Assembly (NCBI GenBank): GCA_900318865.1
Contig: ONMF01000003.1
Span: forward strand, 108,726 to 172,725
DNA: 64,000 nt
Origin: an uncultured Prevotellaceae bacterium
GTDB lineage: Bacteria; Bacteroidota; Bacteroidia; Bacteroidales; Muribaculaceae
Reading direction: 5' to 3'
The notes under the pieces are model-generated. The model was not told the DNA's origin, did no database searches, and saw only the letters and a list, made by a program, of their open reading frames with translations. A program made the translations under genes and the position numbers. Below, in pieces: positions 51,478 through 60,320 of the stretch. How positions within the stretch are numbered: the first letter of the stretch is position 1; the number at the start of each line of letters is the position of its first letter.

Positions 51478-53523
51478 TCAGTTGGCGAAGTCCACGCTCA
51501 CGCCCAGTTGGAAGCGGCGCGGACTGAGCGGATAGTGCGGGATGGCAAAGTAATTGTCGCCCCCGAAGAGCTTCTGGTTGAAGTGGTTCCACGACACGAA
51601 GAAGCGGGCGCGCTTCAGCTTGAAGTTGGCATAGAGGTCCATCATCGCAAAGCCGCCGCACTCGGTGGTGTTCTGCGTGTGGAACGTCATGTTCGACGGG
51701 TTATAGGACGGCGCGTGGTACTTGGTGTAATAGTTGCAGTCGGCTCCTATCTGCACATGCAGCACTCGCGCCACGCGGAACTGCAGGTAGAGGTTGGTGT
51801 AGAGGCTCAGCTTGGGCAGGGGCAGCACGGCCTCGTCGCTCGACGTCTGGAAGGTGAGGCGATTTTCCCAGTTAAAGGCCTTGAAGTGCAGATCCTGGTT
51901 CACCGTGACGCTGAACACGTGGATGCCGGCGCTGTGCTGCACCGGCAGCGCGTCGTTGCCGAAATAGATGTAGTTTTTCAGTGTCTCATAGGCCACATTC
52001 ACCCGTGTCCACGACAACGGCATGTTCACCTCGCCGCCCACGCGGAAGCGCTGCGTCTTGCCGAAGTCGTTCTTCCATATGTAGTGGTTCGACACATAGT
52101 TGTTCATCAGCCATGGCGCAGTGAGGTTCTTGAAGTAGCCGTAGGCCTTCACCCACGCCGTGTCGCGGCCCAACTTGAAGCGTGTGGCCACATCGCCCGT
52201 CACGTCGACCTCGCCGGCGGCGTCGCCCAGCACGCCAAATTGCGCCGTGGCATTGTAGCGCAGCAGCGAGCCGCGCTGCTTGGTAAGCTGGCCGCCCACC
52301 CACAGCAGGTTCTGCGTCTTCCCTGTACCCACCACGGCCGGCACGACATCCAGGCCTTCGGGCCGCTCGGCCGAGCCCGTCACGGTGTCGGGCACAAGGG
52401 TGTAGCGCCGCACCTCATGGGTGCCGTAGAGCGAGAAGCCGAACTTGGCATAGCGGTTGAAGCCCTCGAGCATCGACACGCCCAGGGTGTTGCGCAGCCG
52501 CCACATGCGTGTGGTCTCGTCGGTGCCCGTCAGTCCCAGATAGGTGTGCGGGAAGAAGGCGGCATCGTCGATGGCACTGGTGTTTCGGAAGTGGTGGCGG
52601 TTGCTTTTGTAATCCATGGTCCAGATGAAACTGGTCACAGGCACATAGTATCGGCCCGTGATGGTGTCGGTCACCGAGTCGCGGCGATAACGGTAGAAGC
52701 CCACCTTGTAGCGATGATTCATGTAGAAATGTGAGCCTTCAAGCGAGTTCTGCGTGGCGCTGAGCTGCACGGGAATCGTCTTGTTGTCGACACGCGTGTC
52801 GCCGCCTTGCACCTCGGCCGGGTGGGTAATGTAGCGGTCGTCGGTGATGCCGCCGCTCTCCTTGGTGGTGTAGCTGTAGTGGTCAAAGAAAGTCTGCAAC
52901 TCATAGCGGTCGCCGGTGTAGGAGCCATTGAGCCCCCAGGTGAAGTCCTTGTCGGCCTGCGCGTCGTACGACCCCTTGGAGTAGACGTAGTCAATCTTGC
53001 CTCCTATCTGCAGCCGCCGGTTCACGTTGCCCGAGAACACAGCCTGCGTGCGGTCCTGATTGCTGTATTTGTTGCCACCGGTGGTGTAGCTGATCAACGT
53101 CATGGGCAGGCGCGTGTTGTAGAAGCGGTGCGACTGCGTGGTGTGCAGCCAGGGCGCAATGGCGTCCTCCATGAAGAACGCGCTCATGGGCTGGCGCTCC
53201 ATGAACACCTGGTTCTGTCCCGGCGCGCCATAGTTGCCGGTCGTGGCCCATGCCGTGCTCGGCAGCCACGGGATGAATTTGCGGTGATAATTCTCAAAAA
53301 GCGTGTCGATGGTCGACGGATAGCGCAGGCCCAGCGGCTCACTCACCGTCCAGGCATAGGACGGCTCCACTACCGGCTCTTTCTTGCCTGCGGCACCCGC
53401 CTGCAGCACCACGGCCAGCATGATAGCCAGCACGACGACAGGCCTGACGAGAGCAACAGGCCCCGTTTCTCTATTTCGCACTATTTGTCTTACGTCACTC
53501 ATCATCGTCATTTCAAAATCCAT
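51478..53523 (-). CDS. Putative outer-membrane porin (Porin_10-like)
   Basis: A 681-aa protein. A hydrophobic signal region (about 24-45) follows a 23-residue N-terminal extension, so the true start may be one of the internal Met codons. The remainder is rich in short amphipathic beta strands ending in aromatic residues and finishes FQLGVSVDFAN, an outer-membrane barrel terminus. The N-terminal WTVSEPLGLRYPSTIDTLFE and PMSAFFMEDAIAPWLHT match the 'putative porin' family of Bacteroidetes. The transported substrate is unknown. Confidence 0.82.
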   Translation of the reverse strand: MDFEMTMMSDVRQIVRNRETGPVALVRPVVVLAIMLAVVLQAGAAGKKEPVVEPSYAWTVSEPLGLRYPSTIDTLFENYHRKFIPWLPSTAWATTGNYGAPGQNQVFMERQPMSAFFMEDAIAPWLHTTQSHRFYNTRLPMTLISYTTGGNKYSNQDRTQAVFSGNVNRRLQIGGKIDYVYSKGSYDAQADKDFTWGLNGSYTGDRYELQTFFDHYSYTTKESGGITDDRYITHPAEVQGGDTRVDNKTIPVQLSATQNSLEGSHFYMNHRYKVGFYRYRRDSVTDTITGRYYVPVTSFIWTMDYKSNRHHFRNTSAIDDAAFFPHTYLGLTGTDETTRMWRLRNTLGVSMLEGFNRYAKFGFSLYGTHEVRRYTLVPDTVTGSAERPEGLDVVPAVVGTGKTQNLLWVGGQLTKQRGSLLRYNATAQFGVLGDAAGEVDVTGDVATRFKLGRDTAWVKAYGYFKNLTAPWLMNNYVSNHYIWKNDFGKTQRFRVGGEVNMPLSWTRVNVAYETLKNYIYFGNDALPVQHSAGIHVFSVTVNQDLHFKAFNWENRLTFQTSSDEAVLPLPKLSLYTNLYLQFRVARVLHVQIGADCNYYTKYHAPSYNPSNMTFHTQNTTECGGFAMMDLYANFKLKRARFFVSWNHFNQKLFGGDNYFAIPHYPLSPRRFQLGVSVDFAN

Positions 53524-53535
53524 CTTTTAATAAGG

Positions 53536-53853
53536 TCACAAAACAGCAGCACAGGCTCGACGGATTTTTTCCAAACGGCTCAGCATGGATGTCTTGCGCA
53601 TGGCCACAGCCAAATTATAACGATTTTGCATGTTGATTAGCATCTGCGGGTTGATACCCAAAGCCGCCTCAACCAGTAACACAAAATCGGTGCTCATGCC
53701 TCGCTTAGCATTCAAAATCTCATTCAGCATCGTATAGGGCACCCCTATCAACTCCGAAAACCGTTTTTGAGAGATCCCCCGGCTTTCAAGTTCTTCTTTC
53801 AGCACCTCGCCGGGATGGGTGGGCAGATGTTTCATTGATTCCATATCATTCAT
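53536..53853 (-). CDS. higA: HigA-type antitoxin
   Basis: A 105-aa Xre-family DNA-binding protein from MNDMESMKHLPTHPGEVLKE, the HigA signature, with helix-turn-helix ISQKRFSELIGVPYTMLNEI (about residues 27-50). The chosen ATG overlaps the toxin stop by 4 nt (ATGA), as in translationally coupled higBA pairs; a longer start within the toxin is less likely. It should neutralise HigB and repress its own promoter. A perfect inverted repeat lies on that promoter. Confidence 0.92.
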   Translation of the reverse strand: MNDMESMKHLPTHPGEVLKEELESRGISQKRFSELIGVPYTMLNEILNAKRGMSTDFVLLVEAALGINPQMLINMQNRYNLAVAMRKTSMLSRLEKIRRACAAVL

Positions 53854-54161
53854 TGGTAGTGGTTTGTAATATCTATCACTCGGCAAACAGTCACAACAAA
53901 GTTATTATGAGCATTCTTCGCCCTAAACTCAAGACGATACTGCTTGTCGATACGCACCGAATACATGTCGCTACTCTGCAACGCTTCAAAATTTAATGAG
54001 TTGAACACATATAAATCCTCCAGGCGGGTAGCAGCCATCAGGGTGTCAATACGGCGCTGGTACTTTCTCACTACCTGTGGCTGAAATCGGTAACGCTTGT
54101 TCTTGCAGCATCCGTTTTCATACAATTCAAGCAGATAATCTTTGTCATATTCAACTATCAT
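53850..54161 (-). CDS. higB: HigB-type RelE/ParE superfamily toxin
   Basis: A 103-aa protein of the HigB/RelE mRNA-interferase family, which cuts mRNA on the ribosome. Visible features are YRFQPQVVRKYQRRIDTLM, the helical half, and SVRIDKQYRLEFR, the beta-sheet with basic active-site residues. Toxin first, antitoxin second is the characteristic higBA order. Its own promoter sits 25 bp upstream. Confidence 0.9.
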   Translation of the reverse strand: MIVEYDKDYLLELYENGCCKNKRYRFQPQVVRKYQRRIDTLMAATRLEDLYVFNSLNFEALQSSDMYSVRIDKQYRLEFRAKNAHNNFVVTVCRVIDITNHYQ

Positions 54162-54185
54162 AACAACTCACTGTTGTTTGCCCGA

Positions 54186-54193
54186 CAAAGATA
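54186..54193 (-). promoter_or_regulatory. -7 box TATCTTTG for higBA
   Basis: Minus-strand TATCTTTG lies 24 bp upstream of higB. Confidence 0.65.
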
Positions 54194-54225
54194 CACAAAA
54201 ATATTTGATATTCACTATTTTTGTG
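54194..54225. promoter_or_regulatory. Perfect inverted repeat, candidate HigA operator
   Basis: CACAAAAATA (54194-54203) and TATTTTTGTG (54216-54225) form a perfect 10-bp inverted repeat with a 12-bp spacer, directly adjoining the -7 box and covering the region to -33. Spacing suits binding of a HigA dimer. Confidence 0.6.
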
Positions 54226-54325
54226 AAGATTTTAATCGCAGCCCATCATTTATCCACATTATAGGGTTTATAGGACTTATAAGCCCTATTTGACTTATTG
54301 CCTGCGCCCTGCTGTGAGAAAACAA

Positions 54326-54359
54326 AGCGGTGGCGCACCCCGAGGGGCGCGCCACCGCT
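54326..54359 (-). terminator. Terminator of the 54391-56586 gene
   Basis: The strong GC stem AGCGGTGGCGC with GCGCCACCGCT (one extra GC in the loop side) has A-rich plus-strand sequence to its left, giving a U-tract on the minus strand. Confidence 0.72.
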
Positions 54360-54390
54360 CATGATGGTCAATTTCAGAATCGGCAGGGTG

Positions 54391-56586
54391 TTAGAAAACC
54401 ACCTTCTTGCTGTCGCGCGTGCCGTCGTCGAAGGTGCGCACGATAATGTTCACACCCTGCCACGGCTCGGCCTTGGCCACACCCTGCAGGTTGTAGAACT
54501 TCACATCCTTCACCACCTTGCCGGCAGCCACAGCGTCCACGCCCGTGACCACACCTCCATTGGTGCCGGTCAACTCAAGCACGCTCAATGTGAAGCGCGA
54601 GGTAGGTTGGTTCTCGTCACCCTCAATTACGTCGCTGGCGTTGACGCGGCGCGGTGCACCCGAAGCGCTTGAGTTCTTAATAGCCACGGCCATGAACTCA
54701 TACACTTTGCCGTTCCACTGCTCCACCTCGTCCTCATTACTGGGCCACTGCGTACCGACATTGCTGAACATGCTGACATCAAGCTTAATCTTGCCTTGGA
54801 ATCCATTACCATTGGCTCCATTAACATTTTTGGGAATGTAGGCATACGCATTGCCGGTATATTTGCCGTCACTGTCCTTCTCAAAGACAATCACAGCCCA
54901 GGTGACCTTCACCACCTCGCTGCCAACAGGCGGCATGAACCAATAGCTCGTTCCTTTGTTATTGCCGGCGGTGGCGGTAAGCATACCATTGGCATCGGTG
55001 GCAAAATTAGCCGCGATGTACTGGTTGACGTGCGTTAGTGACGCGTCGGTGGTGCGCTCGCTCAACTCGCTGGCAGGACCTGTGTATACCTGGAACTCGG
55101 GGTTATTCTTGTCATCAAGGATAGCGCCAATCAGCGTGCCACCGGGGATGATGGTATTCTCGGTGCCATATTTTGCGGTTTCAGTTGCCACATCCACATC
55201 GAGCGCCACCCAGTTGTACTGCGTATAGTCGTCATGAGCAAAGCCTTTATACTCATTGGCACCGGCAGGCATGTTGACCTCGTATTCAGCATCCACACCA
55301 GCATCATGTGCGTAGACCACCTTGCCGTCGGTCACATAACCCACATAGAGGTCATTGCTCAGGATATATTGCGTACCGCTGTCATAGTTGCCATGAATCA
55401 GTTCACTAAGTGTCTTCTTCTCTATTGTTGGAATGGGGTAGGAGTCATCTGTGAAATATGCGCGGTTACCATCGTAATAGGACAATTTTATCTCCGATCC
55501 CACTCGATTGTGGAACTTGGCCTCTCCGTCAACAATGGATAGCATGCACTTGTCGCTCACGACATTTTTGTTTGCGTTCCGCACAAAATAAGTTGAAGCC
55601 GATTGTAGAGCGTTATCATTCGTGTTGGTGACATTGCCACTGCCTAACGAAGGTTGGAACTTGTAATCAGCAGGATTGTTGGTGGTAGTGCGAATCACAA
55701 ACGGAGTATTGGCGGGAATAACGTAAGTCTTACTCATCGTTCCTGACGGATTGAACTCGATGTTCACCAGGCTGCGATCACTCTTCACAAAGAACAAGTC
55801 ACCGGGGGTGAGTTTCGACTGCTCATTGGCGCCATTTCTCTTTGTCACAAACTGCAAAGGGAAAGGAGCGCGCATCGTTGAGTAATAATAGGTAACACCA
55901 TCTACAGTGTTGGTCACCATGTCCGATACCGTTACGCTTTCTTTCGACACCGCACAAGGCAGACCCAGATAGGTGTCGTCAATATTCGCCTCGTTCACCT
56001 CTTCGAAGTACCAAATTGTTGAAGGTTCAGCGCTCATGCCCAGCGGTTCATGATAGTCTTCATTGCTGTTTCTATAAATCAACGTTTCATCTTGGAAATA
56101 GGCTTTTGTAGCGAAACCCACAGAGTTCAATCCTCGAACAGCAGCACTCAAATGGAAACCATCACTATTCTCCGCAGCCGCATATTTTATTGGCTTATTA
56201 ATGCCTAAAAGGTCGGCTGTCCAAATCCAATTTCGTCCATGTTCGTCAATCAGTGAAGAACCCTTAATCGAAGACCAAACATCTTGTTCCTGAGTCTCAA
56301 GATTGATTTTTGAACTCGTCAGTCCCGTAATTTTAAAAATTGAACCAGGAGCCGACACAATATCGGACTGCCTTAAAATTTTCACTTCGTATTGCGATGC
56401 AGCATTGTCATATACAAGACACATGTAGTGCTTTTGCACCACGCCGCCCACCATGTCGGTGGTGACGCTGCTGCGGATGCGGTAGTAGTGCCCCACCTGC
56501 AAATCTTGCGTGGCCGTAGCTGCCAGCACTTCCTGCGGGGCAAAGATTGTAAATAAAAGTGTGAGGATTAACCCAATTTTTTTCAT
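54391..56586 (-). CDS. Secreted beta-rich protein with type IX-like C-terminal tail
   Basis: A 731-aa protein starting at MKKIGLILTLLFTIFAPQEV, a signal peptide. The mature N-terminus LQVGHYYRIRSSVTTDMVGG resembles ricin-type or YYxI repeats seen in Bacteroidales surface proteins; the body has no recognised catalytic motif. Near the C-terminus GAPRRVNASD and a final VKFYNLQGVAKAEPW, GVNIIVRTFDDGT segment match the tail family. The frame is open further upstream, but that part translates a degenerate repeat, so the start with signal peptide is preferred. Function unknown. Confidence 0.75.
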   Translation of the reverse strand: MKKIGLILTLLFTIFAPQEVLAATATQDLQVGHYYRIRSSVTTDMVGGVVQKHYMCLVYDNAASQYEVKILRQSDIVSAPGSIFKITGLTSSKINLETQEQDVWSSIKGSSLIDEHGRNWIWTADLLGINKPIKYAAAENSDGFHLSAAVRGLNSVGFATKAYFQDETLIYRNSNEDYHEPLGMSAEPSTIWYFEEVNEANIDDTYLGLPCAVSKESVTVSDMVTNTVDGVTYYYSTMRAPFPLQFVTKRNGANEQSKLTPGDLFFVKSDRSLVNIEFNPSGTMSKTYVIPANTPFVIRTTTNNPADYKFQPSLGSGNVTNTNDNALQSASTYFVRNANKNVVSDKCMLSIVDGEAKFHNRVGSEIKLSYYDGNRAYFTDDSYPIPTIEKKTLSELIHGNYDSGTQYILSNDLYVGYVTDGKVVYAHDAGVDAEYEVNMPAGANEYKGFAHDDYTQYNWVALDVDVATETAKYGTENTIIPGGTLIGAILDDKNNPEFQVYTGPASELSERTTDASLTHVNQYIAANFATDANGMLTATAGNNKGTSYWFMPPVGSEVVKVTWAVIVFEKDSDGKYTGNAYAYIPKNVNGANGNGFQGKIKLDVSMFSNVGTQWPSNEDEVEQWNGKVYEFMAVAIKNSSASGAPRRVNASDVIEGDENQPTSRFTLSVLELTGTNGGVVTGVDAVAAGKVVKDVKFYNLQGVAKAEPWQGVNIIVRTFDDGTRDSKKVVF

Positions 56587-56631
56587 CTTTCTTGCTTTTA
56601 TAAAATTAATAATAATCTGTTCGAAACTATT

Positions 56632-56760
56632 GTGCAACCATTCCTCCCCATAAGTCAGGGCGGAGGAGTGTGTCCCTCCTGCACGGTGGCCAGCGTCGCC
56701 ATGCTGACACACGCCCCCGGCCCGTTGGGCCACCCCCTCTAACTTAGAAGGGGAATTCAC
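56632..56760 (-). repeat. Degenerate module A repeat, inverted orientation
   Basis: On the minus strand it reads CCTTCTAAGTTAGAGGGGGT then GGCCCAACGGGCCGGGGGCG, a diverged module A, followed by a second partial hairpin (CTCCGCCCTGACTTATGGGG-like). The only clear copy on this strand, lying between two secreted-protein genes. Confidence 0.7.
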
Positions 56761-56805
56761 TGCGTTGCACAATTATCATATTCTGTTTAACAATCAATGG
56801 TTGGC

Positions 56806-58995
56806 TTATTTCACAACCTTGGTGATGACTTTGGCGCCATTGCTCAGGGTCTTGACCACAATGTTCACACCGTCGAAGGCTGCGTCGGCCACCTGACCGG
56901 CAGCGTTCACATACTTCACATTCACCACCTGGGCATCGCTCACGAGCGTGCTGATACCGGTCTCTTCCTCCTCGGGGAAGATGTAGTAAATCTCCTCACC
57001 GCTGGGGTTGAGCTGATCGGCATCCAGATAAGCCACGTTGCCGTCGAGCTGGCTTGCGGGCAGGCAGAAGCCCACACCACCGTTCTCGCCCAGGGCACGC
57101 AGATTCCGGCTCTCGGCCTGCTCGTCGAAGTAGGCAGCCACCAGCAGGTTGTCGGCCGAAGCCTCGGTCACGCGGGCGGGAGCGCCTTGTGTGCCGGCGT
57201 TCTGGCTGAACTCATCCACCGGTTCCAACTTGCAGTCCTCGGCTTCGCTGCTGTCGCAGATAAGCAGCACCGGGGTCTCGGCGGGCACCTTGCCGCTAAT
57301 GGCGGCCTTGGTGCAGATGTAGCCCTTAGCACCCTCTTGCTGCTCGATGCCGGTCACCTTGTAGGCTTCCACACCGTCGGGCAGCGTGTAGGGGAAGTCG
57401 GTGTAAAGTGTGGTCACATATTTCACCTCGGCAGCATTGGTGTGTGCCAGGGTGGGAGCCACAGCAAAGTAGTTGCCATCGTTCACCACGGGGTCGAGCA
57501 CCCACTTGGCCATGTCGCCGGCAGCCTCCACGTTGTCGCGGCTCACATAACCGAAGGTATCGTCGCGGTCGGCAGTGAGGTAATAGGTCACACCCGGGTT
57601 AATCTTGTTGATGTTGGCCATAAAGTGCTTGTACAGGTCGGGATATTGCGTGTTGTAGCCACGAGCCTGAACTTCTTCGATGAGACGCGACTTAGCTTTC
57701 TCCCAGAAGGCATCGACCTTGAGCGAAACGGCCTTGGTGTGGTCGGCATTCCACTCAAACAGGTCGGGATGGCGTGAAGCCCATCCCTGGCCGCGGTTCA
57801 TGCTCAAAGCCACGTTAATCTTGTTGGCCAGCGGGTCGAGCGACGGCGTGGTGTACTTGCAGAAGTAAGCAGCATCGCCATTTTCGGTTGCAGCAGCCTC
57901 CACACGCACCATCTTTTGGAACTCATAGGTTTCCATAAGCGTTTCAAAGTCGGCACGGTAGCTCTCCAGGTCGGGATTCTCAGAAATCATGTCGTCGACA
58001 TACTCAGTGGCCAGCTCTTTCACCTTGGCGATGGCACGCTCGGCCAGACTGTTCACGTTACGGCCTTGTGCACTCAGGCGAATCACATCTTGGTCGGCTT
58101 TGCCCACACGGTCGCCCATGCCCACATAAATCACCGAACCGGCCTCGGTCACAGCCTCGGCAGCGGTGAGTTCGGGATTTGCCTTGAATTTGCCCGTCAC
58201 ATTCACAAACATGCCCGAGCCGGCGTTCATGATGCGGTAGTAACCACTCAGACCAGGTTCGGGAACATACTCATTGAGCGACCACTCCACGCTCAACTCA
58301 CCATTGTATTCATCCATGTCGATGTAGCCAAAGGTGTCGTTGCTGTCGGCGCTGAGCAGATAGGTGTGCCCTTCCTCAATCTTCTCGATGTTGGCACGCA
58401 CCAGAGCCTTGAGGGTAGCATCAGTCTTGTCGCTCTTGTCGATGTACTCAAGCACTTTGCGCTTGCCCCACTCCCACACGTTGTCCACGCCATGGGCCTG
58501 GGCCAAAGCAGTGAGTTCGGCATCGCGACTGAAATCGGGAATCTCAGCATACACAAAGTAGGTGTTATTGCCCGAGCTCTCAATCTGCAAGAAGCCATAC
58601 TTGGCCACATAGCGGTCCATGAGTTCGCAAGCTTGCACCACTTCTTCCTCGCTGAAGGAGTTGCTTCCCTTGTTGGTGAGCACCTTCTCGGCATAGGTCT
58701 TGGCCAAGTTCACGGCCTTGGTGAGGTAATCGAACACTTCAATACCATCGCCCTTGAGCGAGATGATCTTGTAACCACCACCAAGCACCTTGTCGCCAAT
58801 GCCAATATAGATGGGCGTGGCGTCGTCTTCGGTAACATCAGGCTTGGCGTAATACTTGCTCTTGACACTTACATACTTGCCGGTTTCAGCATTTTTGATT
58901 TTGTAATAGCCGTCAGCAGGTTTTTGTGCCGTGGCGCCGACGGCGAACAAGGTCACCAGCAGCGCAGTAACAAAGAAATGTAAACCTTTCTTCAT
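56806..58995 (-). CDS. Secreted protein with internal duplication and type IX-like tail
   Basis: A 729-aa protein with signal peptide MKKGLHFFVTALLVTLFAVG. Two long repeats are visible: residues 28-245 (GYYKIKNAETGKYVSVKSKY, PIYIGIGDKVLGGGYKIISL, YLLSADSNDTFGYIDMDEYN) and 255-525 (GYYRIMNAGSGMFVNVTGKF, VIYVGMGDRVGKADQDVIRL, YYLTADRDDTFGYVSRDN). The C-terminal third has GAPARV and ends VKYVNAAGQVADAAF, GVNIVVKTLSNGA, the tail found in three other proteins here. No enzyme motif; probably surface exposed. A TATCTTTG box lies 77 bp upstream. Confidence 0.75.
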   Translation of the reverse strand: MKKGLHFFVTALLVTLFAVGATAQKPADGYYKIKNAETGKYVSVKSKYYAKPDVTEDDATPIYIGIGDKVLGGGYKIISLKGDGIEVFDYLTKAVNLAKTYAEKVLTNKGSNSFSEEEVVQACELMDRYVAKYGFLQIESSGNNTYFVYAEIPDFSRDAELTALAQAHGVDNVWEWGKRKVLEYIDKSDKTDATLKALVRANIEKIEEGHTYLLSADSNDTFGYIDMDEYNGELSVEWSLNEYVPEPGLSGYYRIMNAGSGMFVNVTGKFKANPELTAAEAVTEAGSVIYVGMGDRVGKADQDVIRLSAQGRNVNSLAERAIAKVKELATEYVDDMISENPDLESYRADFETLMETYEFQKMVRVEAAATENGDAAYFCKYTTPSLDPLANKINVALSMNRGQGWASRHPDLFEWNADHTKAVSLKVDAFWEKAKSRLIEEVQARGYNTQYPDLYKHFMANINKINPGVTYYLTADRDDTFGYVSRDNVEAAGDMAKWVLDPVVNDGNYFAVAPTLAHTNAAEVKYVTTLYTDFPYTLPDGVEAYKVTGIEQQEGAKGYICTKAAISGKVPAETPVLLICDSSEAEDCKLEPVDEFSQNAGTQGAPARVTEASADNLLVAAYFDEQAESRNLRALGENGGVGFCLPASQLDGNVAYLDADQLNPSGEEIYYIFPEEEETGISTLVSDAQVVNVKYVNAAGQVADAAFDGVNIVVKTLSNGAKVITKVVK

Positions 58996-59072
58996 AGTTC
59001 ATTAATAGTTTTAACGTTATTTTTCGTATTCAATTATTCCTAATTGCTGGCCCATCGGCCACTATATCACGG

Positions 59073-59080
59073 CAAAGATA
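59073..59080 (-). promoter_or_regulatory. -7 box TATCTTTG for the 56806-58995 gene
   Basis: Minus-strand TATCTTTG, 77 bp upstream of the start. Confidence 0.58.
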
Positions 59081-59187
59081 ACAAATTTTCATTTACCAAT
59101 TTTATAAATAAGGTGGTTTTTTTTACTATTTTTATGCAACGCGTTGCACAACAGACCGAAAGCTGTAAACTGTAGGGAGAGGCGGCA

Positions 59188-59625
59188 TCAGCCTCGGGGC
59201 GCCAGCAACAAGATGGCACGCGCCCGTGCACGCCGGGCGGCCACGCCGTAATAGGTGTCGTCGGCGCCATAGAATGAGGCCAGCACATGATAGGCAAGCG
59301 CATGGGCCACGGCATCGTGCATGGCCGCCTCGAACGCTGCGCCCGGGTCGTGCCCGAGGCCCAGCACGATGACCAGATTCTCGTCGGCGAGGGCGGGGTT
59401 CCAGTTCGAGGCTTCCACATAGTTGCCCAGGCGCTGCAGCAGGTCGGCCACGGCGGTGCCTATGCGCCCCTCGAGCATGGCGCGGTGCTCGGCAGTGAGC
59501 AGGAAGACGAATGGAGCGTGCTTGGCACGCCAGGCGCTCTCGGCAAGGATAATGTCCAGCACACGGTCGGTGCTGAGTGTGATGGTGAAGGTGAAGGGAG
59601 TGTGTTTTTCGTAAATCAGGTTCAT
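59188..59625 (-). CDS. Hypothetical protein
   Basis: A 145-aa protein, MNLIYEKHTPFTFTITLSTD... with a middle helical part (AEHRAMLEGRIGTAVADLLQ) and an alanine-rich C-terminus (AMHDAVAHALAYHVLASFYG). No signal peptide, no known family recognised. It lies 38 bp after another unknown gene on the same strand, probably one transcript. GC-biased codon use like the surroundings supports a real gene. Confidence 0.6.
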   Translation of the reverse strand: MNLIYEKHTPFTFTITLSTDRVLDIILAESAWRAKHAPFVFLLTAEHRAMLEGRIGTAVADLLQRLGNYVEASNWNPALADENLVIVLGLGHDPGAAFEAAMHDAVAHALAYHVLASFYGADDTYYGVAARRARARAILLLAPRG

Positions 59626-59663
59626 GGCTTCAAAAAAATAAAGGATTCAACAAATGATTTTTC

Positions 59664-60098
59664 TCAACGATGAATGCCGATGGCCCGCAGCAATCTCTCG
59701 CGCCGGCTGCTGGGTCTGAAACGGAGAGCGGCGTAATGCTCGGTGATGAAGAAACGCGACGCGCGGCAGTTGGTCAACACGAACTCGATGGCAGCCGCCA
59801 TCGACATCTTGCCGCCGCACATCACTTGGCGCACTTTCTGCGCAATCTCGGCCCACATCAAGGCTGGCATAGAGCGCTGAAATGGCATTTTACCATTTTT
59901 TAGAATTTTCGGGACCACAATGGACGCCCGCTCATAACTCACATGGTAGCGGGGCTTGCCGTTGGCCAGCGTGAAGCGGATGGCCTCCCGCCGGGCATGC
60001 CTCACCTTGCGGCGCTCCATCAAATCGTAGATTTCATCAAACAGTTCTTGAAACTCCCGGTCGCGCTCGGCGCGAAACTTGGCTGTGTTTTTCATCAT
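59664..60098 (-). CDS. Hypothetical basic protein
   Basis: A 144-aa, strongly basic protein with an N-terminal charged helix (AKFRAERDREFQELFDEIYD, LMERRKVRHARREAIRFTLA), a central region NGKPRYHVSYERASIVV, and a basic C-terminus (RFRPSSRRERLLRAIGIHR). It may bind nucleic acid, judged only by charge. A TATCTTTG promoter lies 26 bp upstream, and 59188-59625 follows. No family recognised. Confidence 0.6.
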   Translation of the reverse strand: MMKNTAKFRAERDREFQELFDEIYDLMERRKVRHARREAIRFTLANGKPRYHVSYERASIVVPKILKNGKMPFQRSMPALMWAEIAQKVRQVMCGGKMSMAAAIEFVLTNCRASRFFITEHYAALRFRPSSRRERLLRAIGIHR

Positions 60099-60124
60099 AA
60101 AATACTATTTTCTGGTTTGCGGTG

Positions 60125-60132
60125 CAAAGATA
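60125..60132 (-). promoter_or_regulatory. -7 box TATCTTTG for the two unknown genes
   Basis: Minus-strand TATCTTTG is 26 bp upstream of the gene starting at 60098. Confidence 0.62.
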
Positions 60133-60320
60133 ATGCAGAAGTTGGTATTTTGCAAATTATTTAACATTTTTCTTGTAAAATACCAACTTACCATTTTGTT
60201 AGAGCTGGGCAGTTTTTGGCGATGATGAGCAGTTTCCCCTCTAAGATAGAGGAGGAACTGCCAGGCCGCGTGCGCACGATAAGACGACAACACACTTCCT
60301 TGTTGCCACGATGTGGTCGT

